Of a DNA stretch of 64,000 bases, positions 17,401-25,732 are shown piece by piece. The notes beneath the pieces are model-generated. The model saw only the letters and a program-made list of their open reading frames with translations, did not search any database and was not told the origin of the DNA. A program made the translations under genes and the position numbers. The number at the start of each line of letters is the position of its first letter. Within the stretch, counting starts at the first letter, position 1. This DNA is from Dulcicalothrix desertica PCC 7102 (GTDB taxonomy: Bacteria; Cyanobacteriota; Cyanobacteriia; Cyanobacteriales; Nostocaceae): contig NZ_RSCL01000024.1 in assembly GCF_003991905.1 (NCBI RefSeq), forward strand, positions 62,001 to 126,000, read 5' to 3'.

Positions 17401-17794
17401 CTACGGGAATAGCTGCGGGGATGGCTGGGATGCGTGCTAGGACTCCTTTTTTAAGGGGGTCGGGACGTTCTGCCCACGGTAATAATCCTTGTGGGTGGTG
17501 ATAGTATTTATTTGCACACTCGAATAGTCCTGCGACTTGTGTTGAAGATAATTCTGGTGATATGTCGCCAAATAGATATGTATATTTGTCTTTGGAAGCG
17601 AAACAAATTACACATGAGCGATTACAAGCACTCATGCATTCTACTGCTTGAATTTTAATTTCTTGGTTTTGAGAGTTTTGGTTGTCTTGTTGTAAGCGCT
17701 TTAACAGTTTTTCACCACCGCTTTCTCCTACACGCTTACCGTTTTCCCATGTACTCGCACATGTTGTACAAACAAAAATTGTGTGTGCTGTCAT
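17390..17794 (-). CDS. DUF1636 family metal-binding-like protein, under a cobalamin riboswitch
   Basis: A 134-residue, ferredoxin-like protein. Cys pairs are in FVCTTCAST near the N-terminus and in ECMSACNRSCVICF in the middle, the pattern of DUF1636, suggesting metal or Fe-S binding. Members often lie near cobalamin genes. The ATG has GAGGT upstream and is preceded by a B12 riboswitch, so expression should fall when cobalamin is plentiful, consistent with a role in cobalt or B12 supply or a B12-sparing function (inference). The last residues VGWV and the stop codon come from an interspersed repeat, so the native C-terminus may have been altered. Confidence 0.85.
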   Translation of the reverse strand: MTAHTIFVCTTCASTWENGKRVGESGGEKLLKRLQQDNQNSQNQEIKIQAVECMSACNRSCVICFASKDKYTYLFGDISPELSSTQVAGLFECANKYYHHPQGLLPWAERPDPLKKGVLARIPAIPAAIPVGWV

Positions 17795-17825
17795 CTATAC
17801 CTCGTAGATTGTAGCTATTTTTACT

Positions 17826-17950
17826 GCTATCGGCGGGCATTCTGACTTGCTATATTTTATAGCTTACAGTTGCGGGACAGTGCCGGAATTTCACCGATCT
17901 TTCCCCGTTTCCTCTTATGGCTTTTGCCTTTTTGAACCGAATAAGCTAGA
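17826..17950 (-). promoter_or_regulatory. Cobalamin (B12) riboswitch
   Basis: On the minus strand the conserved core reads GGGAAAGATCGGTGAAATTC, then CGGCACTGTCCCGCAACTGT, followed by a B12-box-like AGTCAGAATGCCCGCC. These are the hallmark blocks of the AdoCbl aptamer in the right order. The aptamer sits in the leader between the DUF4336 stop and the DUF1636 start. A downstream helix involving TAGC/GCTA repeats before the ribosome site could be the expression platform. Confidence 0.93.
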
Positions 17951-17974
17951 TTAATGTAACACATTTTCGTGACT

Positions 17975-19165
17975 TTACACTTTTTCTTTTGCGGGTGGTA
18001 CTATTCCGAATTTTTCTAAGTTATTATCGATTACGCGCAGTACTTCAAAGTCTGCTTCGGGTAATATGGTACTAGTTGTTATTGGTTGTTTCTCTAGAAA
18101 TGCAAATGCTTGTCTAAATTGCTGGGGTGTAGTGGTGACTGGCGCCTCTAAGTGACAAGGTATTATGCTTTTAAAGTCCCATTGTGCAACTTTATCTGCC
18201 CATTCGAGTGTTTCTACAGGCGCCCGATTTAGAATAAGAGCTTGTAAAATGGGTGCTACAAAGATGCGACCATTCGCATATAAAGCGTCGAAGCAACGTT
18301 GCCAGTCAGGTCTCCACTCGAAAGGGTATAAACCAAAATATGCTTTTTTGGAACGGTTGCTGGTTTTGAATGCGTCTTTAAATACTTGACCCCATTTGGG
18401 AACTTCTAAAACACTTGGACTAAAGTAAAACGCAAATAGTGCTATGCGTTGCCATCCTTTGCGACGGTTTTCTGCTGTGTCTGCTACTATATCAAATGCT
18501 TTATCTCGTGCGTGAAATAATAATGGATATGAGTCTAACTGCACTATGGCAGGTGGTTCCGATGGTATTGAGACAATAGAGTCGGTTACTAAAAGTGTAT
18601 TTGAAAGCTTGTGGAAAAATGCTACTTCTGCAAATCGACCGGGCCCAAGTTCTATTGGCCCAAGTATGGCATAATCAAACTCACTGGCAAACGCCGCCTG
18701 TTTACTATTTTGTGGTAAAACGTGAGTACGCTTTGCTGGTAAACCTAGCCAACTCAAAGGTAAATTAACCGGAAAACTCCATTGACCTGGTGCGATAAAT
18801 ACTTGTGACGATGGAAACCGTCTCGCAAACGGACCAACGAATACTTTATGTTCTAACCCTGATATTGTTGGTAATATAATGTATTTTACATCACCATATT
18901 TTTCTACTAATTCAGTAATTAATCGGATGCATTCCGGTGTTGGCGCCACGGGTGCATAAACTAATAAACCACCTTCACTAAGCTTAATTACCGTCATTCT
19001 AACTGGAACGACGACATAAAAAATTCCCTGGATTTGGTCGAACGTCCAAACTGTATCTTTTACAACTTCTTTACGAATGGTTTGGCGCCTGCCAAATGGG
19101 TATATCGGCAGGGTGTACCAAAATGACCAGGAAAAGTCTTGCGGATTAGTGAGTTTACTCTGCAC
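17975..19165 (-). CDS. DUF4336 domain protein (metallo-hydrolase-like)
   Basis: A 396-residue soluble protein of the cyanobacterial/plant DUF4336 family. It shows VRMTVIKLSEGGLLVYAPVA, KYIILPTISGLEHKVFVGPF, and FFHKLSNTLLVTDSIVSIPS, which echo the first strands of the metallo-beta-lactamase fold, but the HxHxDH zinc motif is not evident (SGLEHK instead). An IIPCHLEAP segment supplies a late His. No enzymatic role is known to me. The B12 riboswitch follows directly after its stop, so it is probably not co-regulated with the DUF1636 gene. Confidence 0.8.
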   Translation of the reverse strand: MQSKLTNPQDFSWSFWYTLPIYPFGRRQTIRKEVVKDTVWTFDQIQGIFYVVVPVRMTVIKLSEGGLLVYAPVAPTPECIRLITELVEKYGDVKYIILPTISGLEHKVFVGPFARRFPSSQVFIAPGQWSFPVNLPLSWLGLPAKRTHVLPQNSKQAAFASEFDYAILGPIELGPGRFAEVAFFHKLSNTLLVTDSIVSIPSEPPAIVQLDSYPLLFHARDKAFDIVADTAENRRKGWQRIALFAFYFSPSVLEVPKWGQVFKDAFKTSNRSKKAYFGLYPFEWRPDWQRCFDALYANGRIFVAPILQALILNRAPVETLEWADKVAQWDFKSIIPCHLEAPVTTTPQQFRQAFAFLEKQPITTSTILPEADFEVLRVIDNNLEKFGIVPPAKEKV

Positions 19166-19214
19166 GTTTAAATTAGTTTAAGCAGTTTTAATTTCCCAAT
19201 AATATTATATTCGG

Positions 19215-19994
19215 TTACTCAATTGGTGGAGGGTTGCGGCGAAGTTCAGATTCTGGCACTGTTGTCATGTTGAATGCTTGCCAGTTTCTTTTTACGTATT
19301 TGAATCTACCCATTCCTATGCCACCGTTGGTTTTAAAATTATCCCACGGCGCCGCGAGGTCTAGCCAGTAATCTCCACCCATATTAAGCACGTATTTGGC
19401 TTTGCTTCTATCGTCTGGTTTTTTGGCGTTGTCTATTACTAGTCTGGCTTGACAGGTAGTGAATATACCAGCTATGTCGTTGGGGTTTATATTGCTTCTA
19501 CCGTTTTTTGACCAGAAGTGATAGTTATATCCTCCTCCCGCTTTTGTTGATATGCTGCCATCTTTTTCAGTACGAACGTCTGGTGATTTGTTCTTATCTC
19601 CTGCAAAGTCCTCGCGATATGCTGCACCGTCTACTCCAACTGAACTTTTTAATAGGCGCCATTTTCTATCTCTTTTGCTGAGAACATAAGACTTGACGTT
19701 TCGTATCTGAACGCGCGTATTTTTTGCGGGGTTTCCTTGTTCAGCTTCATATAGTTGCCCCCATGCAATCATTGCTTTAAAGTTTTTGGGGTTGTTACCC
19801 ATCCCCAATTCTGGCCCTTTTACCCAACTATAATGTTTGGGCACTCCACGCGGCGCCGCATCATGTGGTGGCTTCATATCCCTAATAATTGTTGCTACCG
19901 AATTTATTCTTGGCTGTCGCGCACTCACACTGGCAGCGAAACTGAATAGTATCGCCACTACTACAAGAAATAAATGAATTGGCTTAATACGCAT
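19215..19994 (-). CDS. Secreted protein of unknown family, tandem paralogue 1
   Basis: A 259-residue protein with a signal peptide (MRIKPIHLFLVVVAILFSFAASVSA). The ATG at 19994 is preferred over an upstream in-frame start at 20075 because it opens directly onto that signal. The mature part has GVPKHYSWV, a GNPAKNTRVQIRN segment, GGGYNYHFWSKNGRSNINPN, GGDYWLDLAAPWDNFKTNGG and WQAFNMTT. The same blocks are found in the next gene at roughly 70 percent identity by eye. Aromatic-rich surfaces suggest a carbohydrate-related role, but I do not recognise the family. Confidence 0.8.
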   Translation of the reverse strand: MRIKPIHLFLVVVAILFSFAASVSARQPRINSVATIIRDMKPPHDAAPRGVPKHYSWVKGPELGMGNNPKNFKAMIAWGQLYEAEQGNPAKNTRVQIRNVKSYVLSKRDRKWRLLKSSVGVDGAAYREDFAGDKNKSPDVRTEKDGSISTKAGGGYNYHFWSKNGRSNINPNDIAGIFTTCQARLVIDNAKKPDDRSKAKYVLNMGGDYWLDLAAPWDNFKTNGGIGMGRFKYVKRNWQAFNMTTVPESELRRNPPPIE

Positions 19995-20081
19995 ATTACG
20001 TGTACGCCTATACAAATTTACCTTTTTAATATATACTCTGCAATTCAAATTGACTTGGGTAAACACATTTATCACTTAACT

Positions 20082-20102
20082 GGTCAGGCAAGATGCCTGA
20101 CC
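20082..20102. repeat. GGTCAGGCA/TGCCTGACC hairpin between tandem paralogues
   Basis: Nine-bp perfect arms (20082-20090, 20094-20102) with a 3-nt loop sit in the 116-bp gap between the two paralogous secreted-protein genes. It may attenuate the downstream copy. Confidence 0.6.
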
Positions 20103-20110
20103 CACATTAA

Positions 20111-20896
20111 CTATTCAATTGGTGGTTCATTTGTCCTAATTTGGGCTGCTGGTAAGGTTGTCATGTTGAAAGCTTGCCAGTCGGTTGTGACGTATTTAAA
20201 TCTGCCTGTGGCAATTCCACCATTCGTTTTAAAGTTATCCCAACCAGCACTCAAGTCAAGCCAGTAGTCTCCACCAACATTTAATAGATAACGTGCAGTC
20301 TCGCGGTCATCAAGTTTATTTGGGTCATCAAGAATTAGTCTTGCTTCTATAGTGGTGAAAATACCACCAATATCATTCGGATTGATTGAAGCTCGACCAC
20401 CAGTAGTCCAGAAATGATAGTTATGTCCTCCTCCGGCTTTTGCTGAAATAGTACCATCAGATTCACTACGAACATCTGCCGGTTTATTTGCATCTCCTGC
20501 AAAATCTTCACGATATGCTGCACCTTCTACTCCTTTTGAACTTTGCAGCAGGCGCCATTGGTTATCTTGTTTACTTAGGTAATAAGCTTTGATGTTTCGT
20601 ATTTGAACGCGCGTGTTAGTTGCAGGATTACCCTGTTCTGCTTCGTATAACTGCCCCCATGTCATCATGGCTTTAAAATTTTTGGGGTCATTACCCATCC
20701 CAATTTCTGCACCATTTGCCCAACTGTAATGTTTGGGCACTCCATGCGGATAAGCGTCTTGTGGTGCTTGCATATCGCTAATGATTGTCGTAACTGAATT
20801 GATTGGGCCTGTTGCTTGTACTGTTTTTATGCCACAACAAAGACTCAGTAGCATTGTCGCTACTGCAATAAATACGTATGCTTTTTTGAATTGCAT
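20111..20896 (-). CDS. Secreted protein of unknown family, tandem paralogue 2
   Basis: A 261-residue protein with a signal peptide (MQFKKAYVFIAVATMLLSLC followed by a Cys that could also act as a lipobox). It is clearly homologous over its whole length to the protein at 19215: shared blocks include PHGVPKHYSWANGAEIGMG, QLYEAEQGNPATNTRVQIRN, AAYREDFAGD and GGDYWLDLSAGWDNFKTNGG. It is the upstream member of a tandem duplication on the minus strand. Exported location is well supported; function is unknown. Confidence 0.8.
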   Translation of the reverse strand: MQFKKAYVFIAVATMLLSLCCGIKTVQATGPINSVTTIISDMQAPQDAYPHGVPKHYSWANGAEIGMGNDPKNFKAMMTWGQLYEAEQGNPATNTRVQIRNIKAYYLSKQDNQWRLLQSSKGVEGAAYREDFAGDANKPADVRSESDGTISAKAGGGHNYHFWTTGGRASINPNDIGGIFTTIEARLILDDPNKLDDRETARYLLNVGGDYWLDLSAGWDNFKTNGGIATGRFKYVTTDWQAFNMTTLPAAQIRTNEPPIE

Positions 20897-21041
20897 TTTA
20901 CTCTAACCAAATAGGGGTAACACCCCCCATTAGACGCTAGTAGTTATAAAAATGTTGCTGTAGTTGTGTTTAATTATAAAAAAATGTGCCACTCAACGAA
21001 TGCCACTGAAATACTGAGTATTATTTAGAATAAACCAGAAC

Positions 21042-21105
21042 AAACCAGGTTTCTACGCAAATCGTCATTTTTATTACAAAATATCAACAAAGAAACCTGG
21101 TTTCT
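21042..21105. repeat. AGAAACC(T)GGTTTCT paired repeat
   Basis: Two copies of the self-palindromic motif (21042-21054, 21091-21105) flank a 36-bp AT-rich spacer containing ACGCAAAT and TTATTACAAAATAT. The element at 24129-24193 is the same, including its spacer, so this is a dispersed repeat of about 65 bp. It lies behind the LysR gene. Confidence 0.8.
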
Positions 21106-21120
21106 AGGATTTCTAGAATT

Positions 21121-22107
21121 TTATGCTGCAATACAGTCGTTGTAACTGTGTACTGTGTAGTCCGAGATTAATCGACAGTTACTCATTTCAACCTCTGAGC
21201 AACCTACTGATATTTCGAGTAAATACTGTAAATAAGTTTTCGCAAGCGCAGACAAATGCTTTTTGGCTGGATATACCATATACCACTGGCGCCAGATTGG
21301 AAAATCTTCGACATTAAGAATTGTTAATTCATTGTCCGGATTTGAAATTATGCACTGACGTGGCAGAACCGAAATACCTAAACCATCAGCTACGAAAGAC
21401 TTAATCATCTCATCATTATTCGATTCCATTTTAACTCGTACTTTGACATCATACTTGAGGAGGATGTTTTGTACCTGATTTCGAGTTACAGAGCCGATTT
21501 CACGCATAATAAAAGCTTCGTTCGCAAGTTGATGAATCGAAATCTTCTTTTCTCTAGCTAGTGGGTGACGAGAGCAAGCTACAACAACTAACTCATCTCG
21601 GAAAAATGGAAAACTTTCAACCTCAATAAACTTGGGAATTTCACTAACTATATATAAGTCGTCTAAATTTTTCATCATGCGTTCGGCAATCCCACTATGA
21701 TTTGCCAATTTCAGCGAAACATCTATATCTGGATAACGCTGACTGAATTCTCCTAAAGTCAACGGAATAATATACTTAGCTGTAGTTAGTCCTGAGAGTC
21801 TTAGTGTACCTTGCTTCAAAGTCTGTAAATCGGCTAACTTATCTTCAAACTTATCCATCGTATTGAAGATTTTATCGCATGTTGCTATTAATTCTTGTCC
21901 AGCTATACTTGGACTGATATTTTTACCTAGCTTATCAAATAACGACAAACCAAGTGCTTGAGCTAATTTTTTCACCTGCATACAAACTGCGGGTTGAGAG
22001 AGAAAAAGCTCTTGACCTGCACGAGTAAAACTTCCAAATTTGACAACTGTATAAAAAATTTTTAGCTGATATAACGTTGCTTGGTCTAGCATTAATTCTT
22101 GTCGCAT
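21121..22107 (-). CDS. LysR-family transcriptional regulator (CmpR/RbcR-like)
   Basis: A 328-residue regulator. The N-terminal winged helix-turn-helix is TLYQLKIFYTVVKFGSFTRAGQELFLSQPAVCMQVKKLAQALG (positions about 10-55). The substrate-binding fold follows (GTLRLSGLTTAKYIIPLTLG, FMREIGSVTRNQVQNILLKY). Cyanobacterial relatives include RbcR and CmpR, which control Rubisco or carbon-uptake genes, but no such target is adjacent here. The C-terminal about 20 residues extend beyond the usual end. The target and coinducer are unknown. Confidence 0.9.
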   Translation of the reverse strand: MRQELMLDQATLYQLKIFYTVVKFGSFTRAGQELFLSQPAVCMQVKKLAQALGLSLFDKLGKNISPSIAGQELIATCDKIFNTMDKFEDKLADLQTLKQGTLRLSGLTTAKYIIPLTLGEFSQRYPDIDVSLKLANHSGIAERMMKNLDDLYIVSEIPKFIEVESFPFFRDELVVVACSRHPLAREKKISIHQLANEAFIMREIGSVTRNQVQNILLKYDVKVRVKMESNNDEMIKSFVADGLGISVLPRQCIISNPDNELTILNVEDFPIWRQWYMVYPAKKHLSALAKTYLQYLLEISVGCSEVEMSNCRLISDYTVHSYNDCIAA

Positions 22108-22659
22108 AGCTACCTTTACTCTTCACTGAGTCCTTAATTTTGATGTTCTCAAACAGGGAACTAAACAGAATTTCATTTATGATTACTCACAACTAATTAC
22201 TTACAACTAATTGTTTAATACTTTCGTACTATTTTTGACACATACAGCACTAAGCCGACCACCCTGTTTTGAGCCATTCCATAAATCTCTTTTTTAGATT
22301 TGTCGAAAAACTTAAGATTTTCTTTATTTTTACATTTACTTTGTACCATATTTGTCGAAGCCATCGTAGCGCCTTGTTACATTTCTTTACATGATGATAT
22401 AAATGCAACATCTGTAGAGGCGCCTATATTTTGGTTATTCAAGCCAATATACTAGTTTGTAGAGGGTTTTACAGATTTCTTAGTGGCAGTTATCAAGCAA
22501 AATTTACATGTAGCAATGAACACAATGTTATTGCTAAATATTTAACTTAAGATTTTTTTTTTGATTATTAAATTAAAAATAATTGGCGGTGCCTACTGGT
22601 GAAGCGTAATTAATTTGTATCATTTTTTACTTATAGCAAGTATTTATTTATATTTTTTC
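22108..22659. other. Gene-free stretch
   Basis: Between the LysR gene and the decayed GGDEF-EAL gene. AT-rich with one GGCGCC; I see no hairpin, repeat or coding sequence. It is where the missing 5' part of the pseudogene would have been. Confidence 0.5.
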
Positions 22660-23605
22660 TAATAATATTGGTGTCAGCATTGGGTTAGTCATGATTAATG
22701 CAAACAGTCAAAGTCTGAATAGCTTACTTAATGCTGCGGATGTCGCTTGTTACAACGCCAAAAATAAAGGACGTAACTGTGTACATGTGTATTAGGCTGA
22801 CAATAGCGAGGTAGTTAAATCCAAAAGCGAAATGCAATGGGTAGACCAAATTCATCAAGCTTTAGAAAATAATAGTTTCTCTCTTTATTATCAGCCAATT
22901 ATTCCCATCACTTCAACTGACTCTAACGATAAACACTATGAAGTTTTGTTACGGTTTATGGATAAAATGGGTAATGTCACATTGCCAATGGCGTTTATTC
23001 CGGCGACTGAACGTTATAATATCATGCCAGCAATCGACCGTTGGGTAATCAGCACACTTTTTGCGAATCTGGGAAACAGCAGAAAGGAAAAATCGAACAT
23101 TTGCACTACTAAAGAGAGTAATCGTAGCTTTATATATGCTATTAACCTTTCGGGCACCACCATAAATGATAATAAATTTATAGACTTTTTGTCTGAGCAG
23201 CTAGTATTACACCAAATTCCAGCACAAGCAATTTGCTTTGAAATTACCGAAACTGTAGTTACAGCTAACTTGGCACAAATTGCCTCGAAAGTGCGTGCTA
23301 TTAAAGAACTTGGTTTTCGCTTTGCCTTAGATAATTTTGGCAGCAGCATGTCATCGTGGGGTTATCTCAAAAACTTATCAATAGATTATCTTAAAATCAA
23401 TGGAACTTTGATTAAAAATATCGTAGAGGAAAAAATTGATATAGCAATGGTGAAAGCTATTAATGAAATTGCTCATTTGATGGGCATTAAAACTATTGCA
23501 GAGTATGTAGAAAATCAAGAAATCTTTGAAACAATTAAAACAATAGGTATAGATTATACCCAAGGTCATGATATTTCTAAGCCATGTCCTTTAGAAATCT
23601 GGTAA
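22660..23605 (+). pseudogene. Decayed GGDEF-EAL protein (5' truncated, in-frame TAG)
   Basis: The frame before the EAL ORF reads NNIGVSIGLVMINA...LLNAADVACYNAKNKGRNCVHVY, the end of a GGDEF domain. A TAG stop at 22793-22795 then interrupts it, and the frame continues unchanged into the EAL part from ATG 22832 (257 codons). The GGDEF active site and everything upstream are missing. In the EAL part, EAL is EVL, DDFG is DNFG, KIDG is KING and the final QGY is QGH, so metal ligands are lost. This is a remnant of a c-di-GMP turnover protein; if the EAL fragment is still made it should be catalytically dead. Confidence 0.85.
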
Positions 23606-23992
23606 TGGTTTATTTGCCCAGGTATTGCTGACTAGGTAATATTTGCGTGCGAGAAGTTCATTTGCAGCGTTTAAAGACCTTGCTTTTTTTTCTAATCTAC
23701 GGAAATATTGTGATTGTAAAAAGCTATATGCATTTACAATTAGCGCAACTGCAAAGCCAACCAGCCCATGATGAATTACCACAACCACATTCAGAAACAA
23801 CCCGATAACTAGAAAAAATAATAGAAAGTATACCATATACATTTGGCGCCTGACTAAAGATTCAAATTCTTCTAATACATATTCATCGGCAATACTTTTG
23901 TGTCTTTTAAGAAAACCTTTAATTTGTTTACCTGCTATTAATCCAGCAAAAATACTACAAAAATTCACCACGACAAATATTAAAAGCCACAT
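23591..23992 (-). CDS. Hypothetical membrane protein
   Basis: A 133-residue protein with an N-terminal membrane helix (MWLLIFVVVNFCSIFAGLIAG) and a second hydrophobic region (MVYFLLFFLVIGLFLNVVVV plus GLVGFAVALIVNAY), probably three helices, followed by a basic amphipathic tail. No family is recognised. Its 3' end overlaps the end of the convergent pseudogene by 15 bp. Confidence 0.65.
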   Translation of the reverse strand: MWLLIFVVVNFCSIFAGLIAGKQIKGFLKRHKSIADEYVLEEFESLVRRQMYMVYFLLFFLVIGLFLNVVVVIHHGLVGFAVALIVNAYSFLQSQYFRRLEKKARSLNAANELLARKYYLVSNTWANKPLPDF

Positions 23993-24325
23993 AATTATTT
24001 TTGAGATTTTAACTAATCAGCTTATACTCGATTACAATCAATCGTCATCAGAGAAAATATGTAAATACTATAGCGAAATCTTCAATAAAGCTTTGGTATC
24101 GGTAAACATATTTGAATAAAAATAAACCAGAAACCGGGTTTTTACGCAAAATCTTTGTTTTTATTACAAAATCTATAAAGAAACCCGGTTTCTAAAACAT
24201 TGTTATTGACAAACAATATAATTTAAGCAAAAAAGCCGAAAAAGGGTTTGGAAGTTCTCAAGTAACACTTTTAATTGTAAATAGATAATAAAAAGGGTGA
24301 TGAACACTGTTGACAATCCTCATCT
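23993..24325. other. Gene-free stretch with an AACCGGGTTTCT-type repeat
   Basis: Holds the dispersed repeat at 24129-24193 (arms AGAAACCGGGTTTTT and AGAAACCCGGTTTCT, spacer with ACGCAAAATC and TTATTACAAAATCT), homologous to 21042-21105. The rest is AT-rich promoter-type sequence for the VCBS gene. Confidence 0.75.
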
Positions 24326-25516
24326 ATGTTTAATTCGACAAAATCCACAGAGCTTTCTACTGGTGCTGGTGCTTCGATATATACAAGTAGTGCGAACAAT
24401 TTTGATCAAAGTTTATACTCAAATGATGTTTCAAGCTTAAAGGGGTCATCGCAGTCAGTTGAATCTCAAGGCTTGAACCCTAATCCCAACTTAATTTTTA
24501 GTAGTGCAGCTGTTAACACTGACTTTAACGGTGATGGTAAGACTGATAAAATTTGGCGAAACTCACAAACTGGTGAAGTTGCCATTTGGTTGATGGATGG
24601 CGCCACTCCTGCTGGAGCTGCTCTACCATCGCGCGGTGCTGAATGGGATTACAAAATTGCAGACCTCAACGGTGATGGTAAAACTGACTTGATATGGCGT
24701 AATAAAAATACCGGAGCAAACGAAGCTTGGGTAATGGATGGTGGAAATATAGTTGCTGATACTATGTTGCCCACTACAGATAGCAATTGGGATTTTACCG
24801 TTGGAGATACAAACGGAGACCGTAAAAGCGATTTAATTTGGCACAACAAGAGTACGGGTGAAAATGCTGCATGGGTAATGGATGGTACAAATGTTGCTTC
24901 TGCTGCAATGCTACCAACAACTGATGCTAACTGGACTTCTACTATTGTAAGTGTTGATGGTACAGGCAAAACCGATTTACTTTGGCATAATTCCGCAACA
25001 GGTGAAAATTCTTTGTGGAGTATGAATGGTACCGAGCTAGCTAGTGGTACTGCACTGGCAAATTTCGGCGCCGGTTCAGATTGGCAAATTTCTGCAACTG
25101 ACTTCAACGGTGACATGAGAACTGATATTTTCTGGCACAATAGCAAAACAGGTGAAAACAAAACCTGGTTAATGAGTGGTACTAATGCTACAGCCGCAGA
25201 TTTACCAACACAAGGTGCCGATTCTAATTGGAAGTACTCGTTCGGTGATGTAAATGGTGATGGAAACATTGACGTATTATGGCGTAATCAAGCTACTGGC
25301 GAAAATGTCGGTTGGACTATGAATGGCGCCACTGCAACCGCAACAGCTTTACCATCAATGGGTTCTGAGTGGACATCTAGCTTGGGTGACTTTAATGGTG
25401 ACGGCAAAACCGAACTGTTCTGGAGCAATAGTCAGACTGGCGAAAATATGATTTGGTCTGGAGATGGTACCAGCACCGCAGTTAATACTACTCCTGTTGG
25501 TTGGTACACAGCGTAA
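24326..25516 (+). CDS. Seven-repeat VCBS/FG-GAP protein, paralogue 1
   Basis: A 396-residue protein made of an N-terminal low-complexity part (about 1-65) and seven repeats of about 46 residues. Each repeat has a calcium-loop-like DFNGDGKTD followed by WRN/WHN..TGE....W.M.G. Seven repeats fit a single seven-bladed beta-propeller as in FG-GAP/integrin-alpha domains. The DxDxDG loops would bind Ca2+. No classical signal peptide is visible; related cyanobacterial proteins are often exported without one. Substrate or partner is unknown. A second copy follows 217 bp downstream. Confidence 0.85.
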   Translation: MFNSTKSTELSTGAGASIYTSSANNFDQSLYSNDVSSLKGSSQSVESQGLNPNPNLIFSSAAVNTDFNGDGKTDKIWRNSQTGEVAIWLMDGATPAGAALPSRGAEWDYKIADLNGDGKTDLIWRNKNTGANEAWVMDGGNIVADTMLPTTDSNWDFTVGDTNGDRKSDLIWHNKSTGENAAWVMDGTNVASAAMLPTTDANWTSTIVSVDGTGKTDLLWHNSATGENSLWSMNGTELASGTALANFGAGSDWQISATDFNGDMRTDIFWHNSKTGENKTWLMSGTNATAADLPTQGADSNWKYSFGDVNGDGNIDVLWRNQATGENVGWTMNGATATATALPSMGSEWTSSLGDFNGDGKTELFWSNSQTGENMIWSGDGTSTAVNTTPVGWYTA

Positions 25517-25550
25517 GACGATGTTTTAAAAGTCCAATCAAGTAAAAATT

Positions 25551-25685
25551 GTCATTAGTCGCGTGCCATTGTCATTAGCCACGTCCTATTGTCATTAGTC
25601 GCGTACCATTGTCATTCTGAGCGCAGCGAAGAATCTAAGGTCTTAATATATAAACCAGATGCTTCACTACGTTCAGCATGACATG
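25551..25685. repeat. 20-bp tandem repeats fused to an inverted repeat
   Basis: Three 20-bp units beginning GTCATTAGTC/GCC (25551-25610) run into GTCATTCTGAGCGCAGCGAA (from 25611). Its imperfect inverse complement (AGATGCTTCACTACGTTCAG, then CATGAC) lies at 25658-25683. The 26-bp arms match at about 21 positions. It sits between the two VCBS genes and could fold into a long hairpin. Confidence 0.8.
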
Positions 25686-25732
25686 ATTTTTCCAAATTGG
25701 GATGCTCCCATTATTACCTTTACTCACATACT

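Noticed and set aside
24649-25269. Long open frame antisense to the VCBS gene (206 codons)
   Set aside because: It mirrors the repeats of the real gene on the other strand, has no family features, and the + strand frame is clearly coding.
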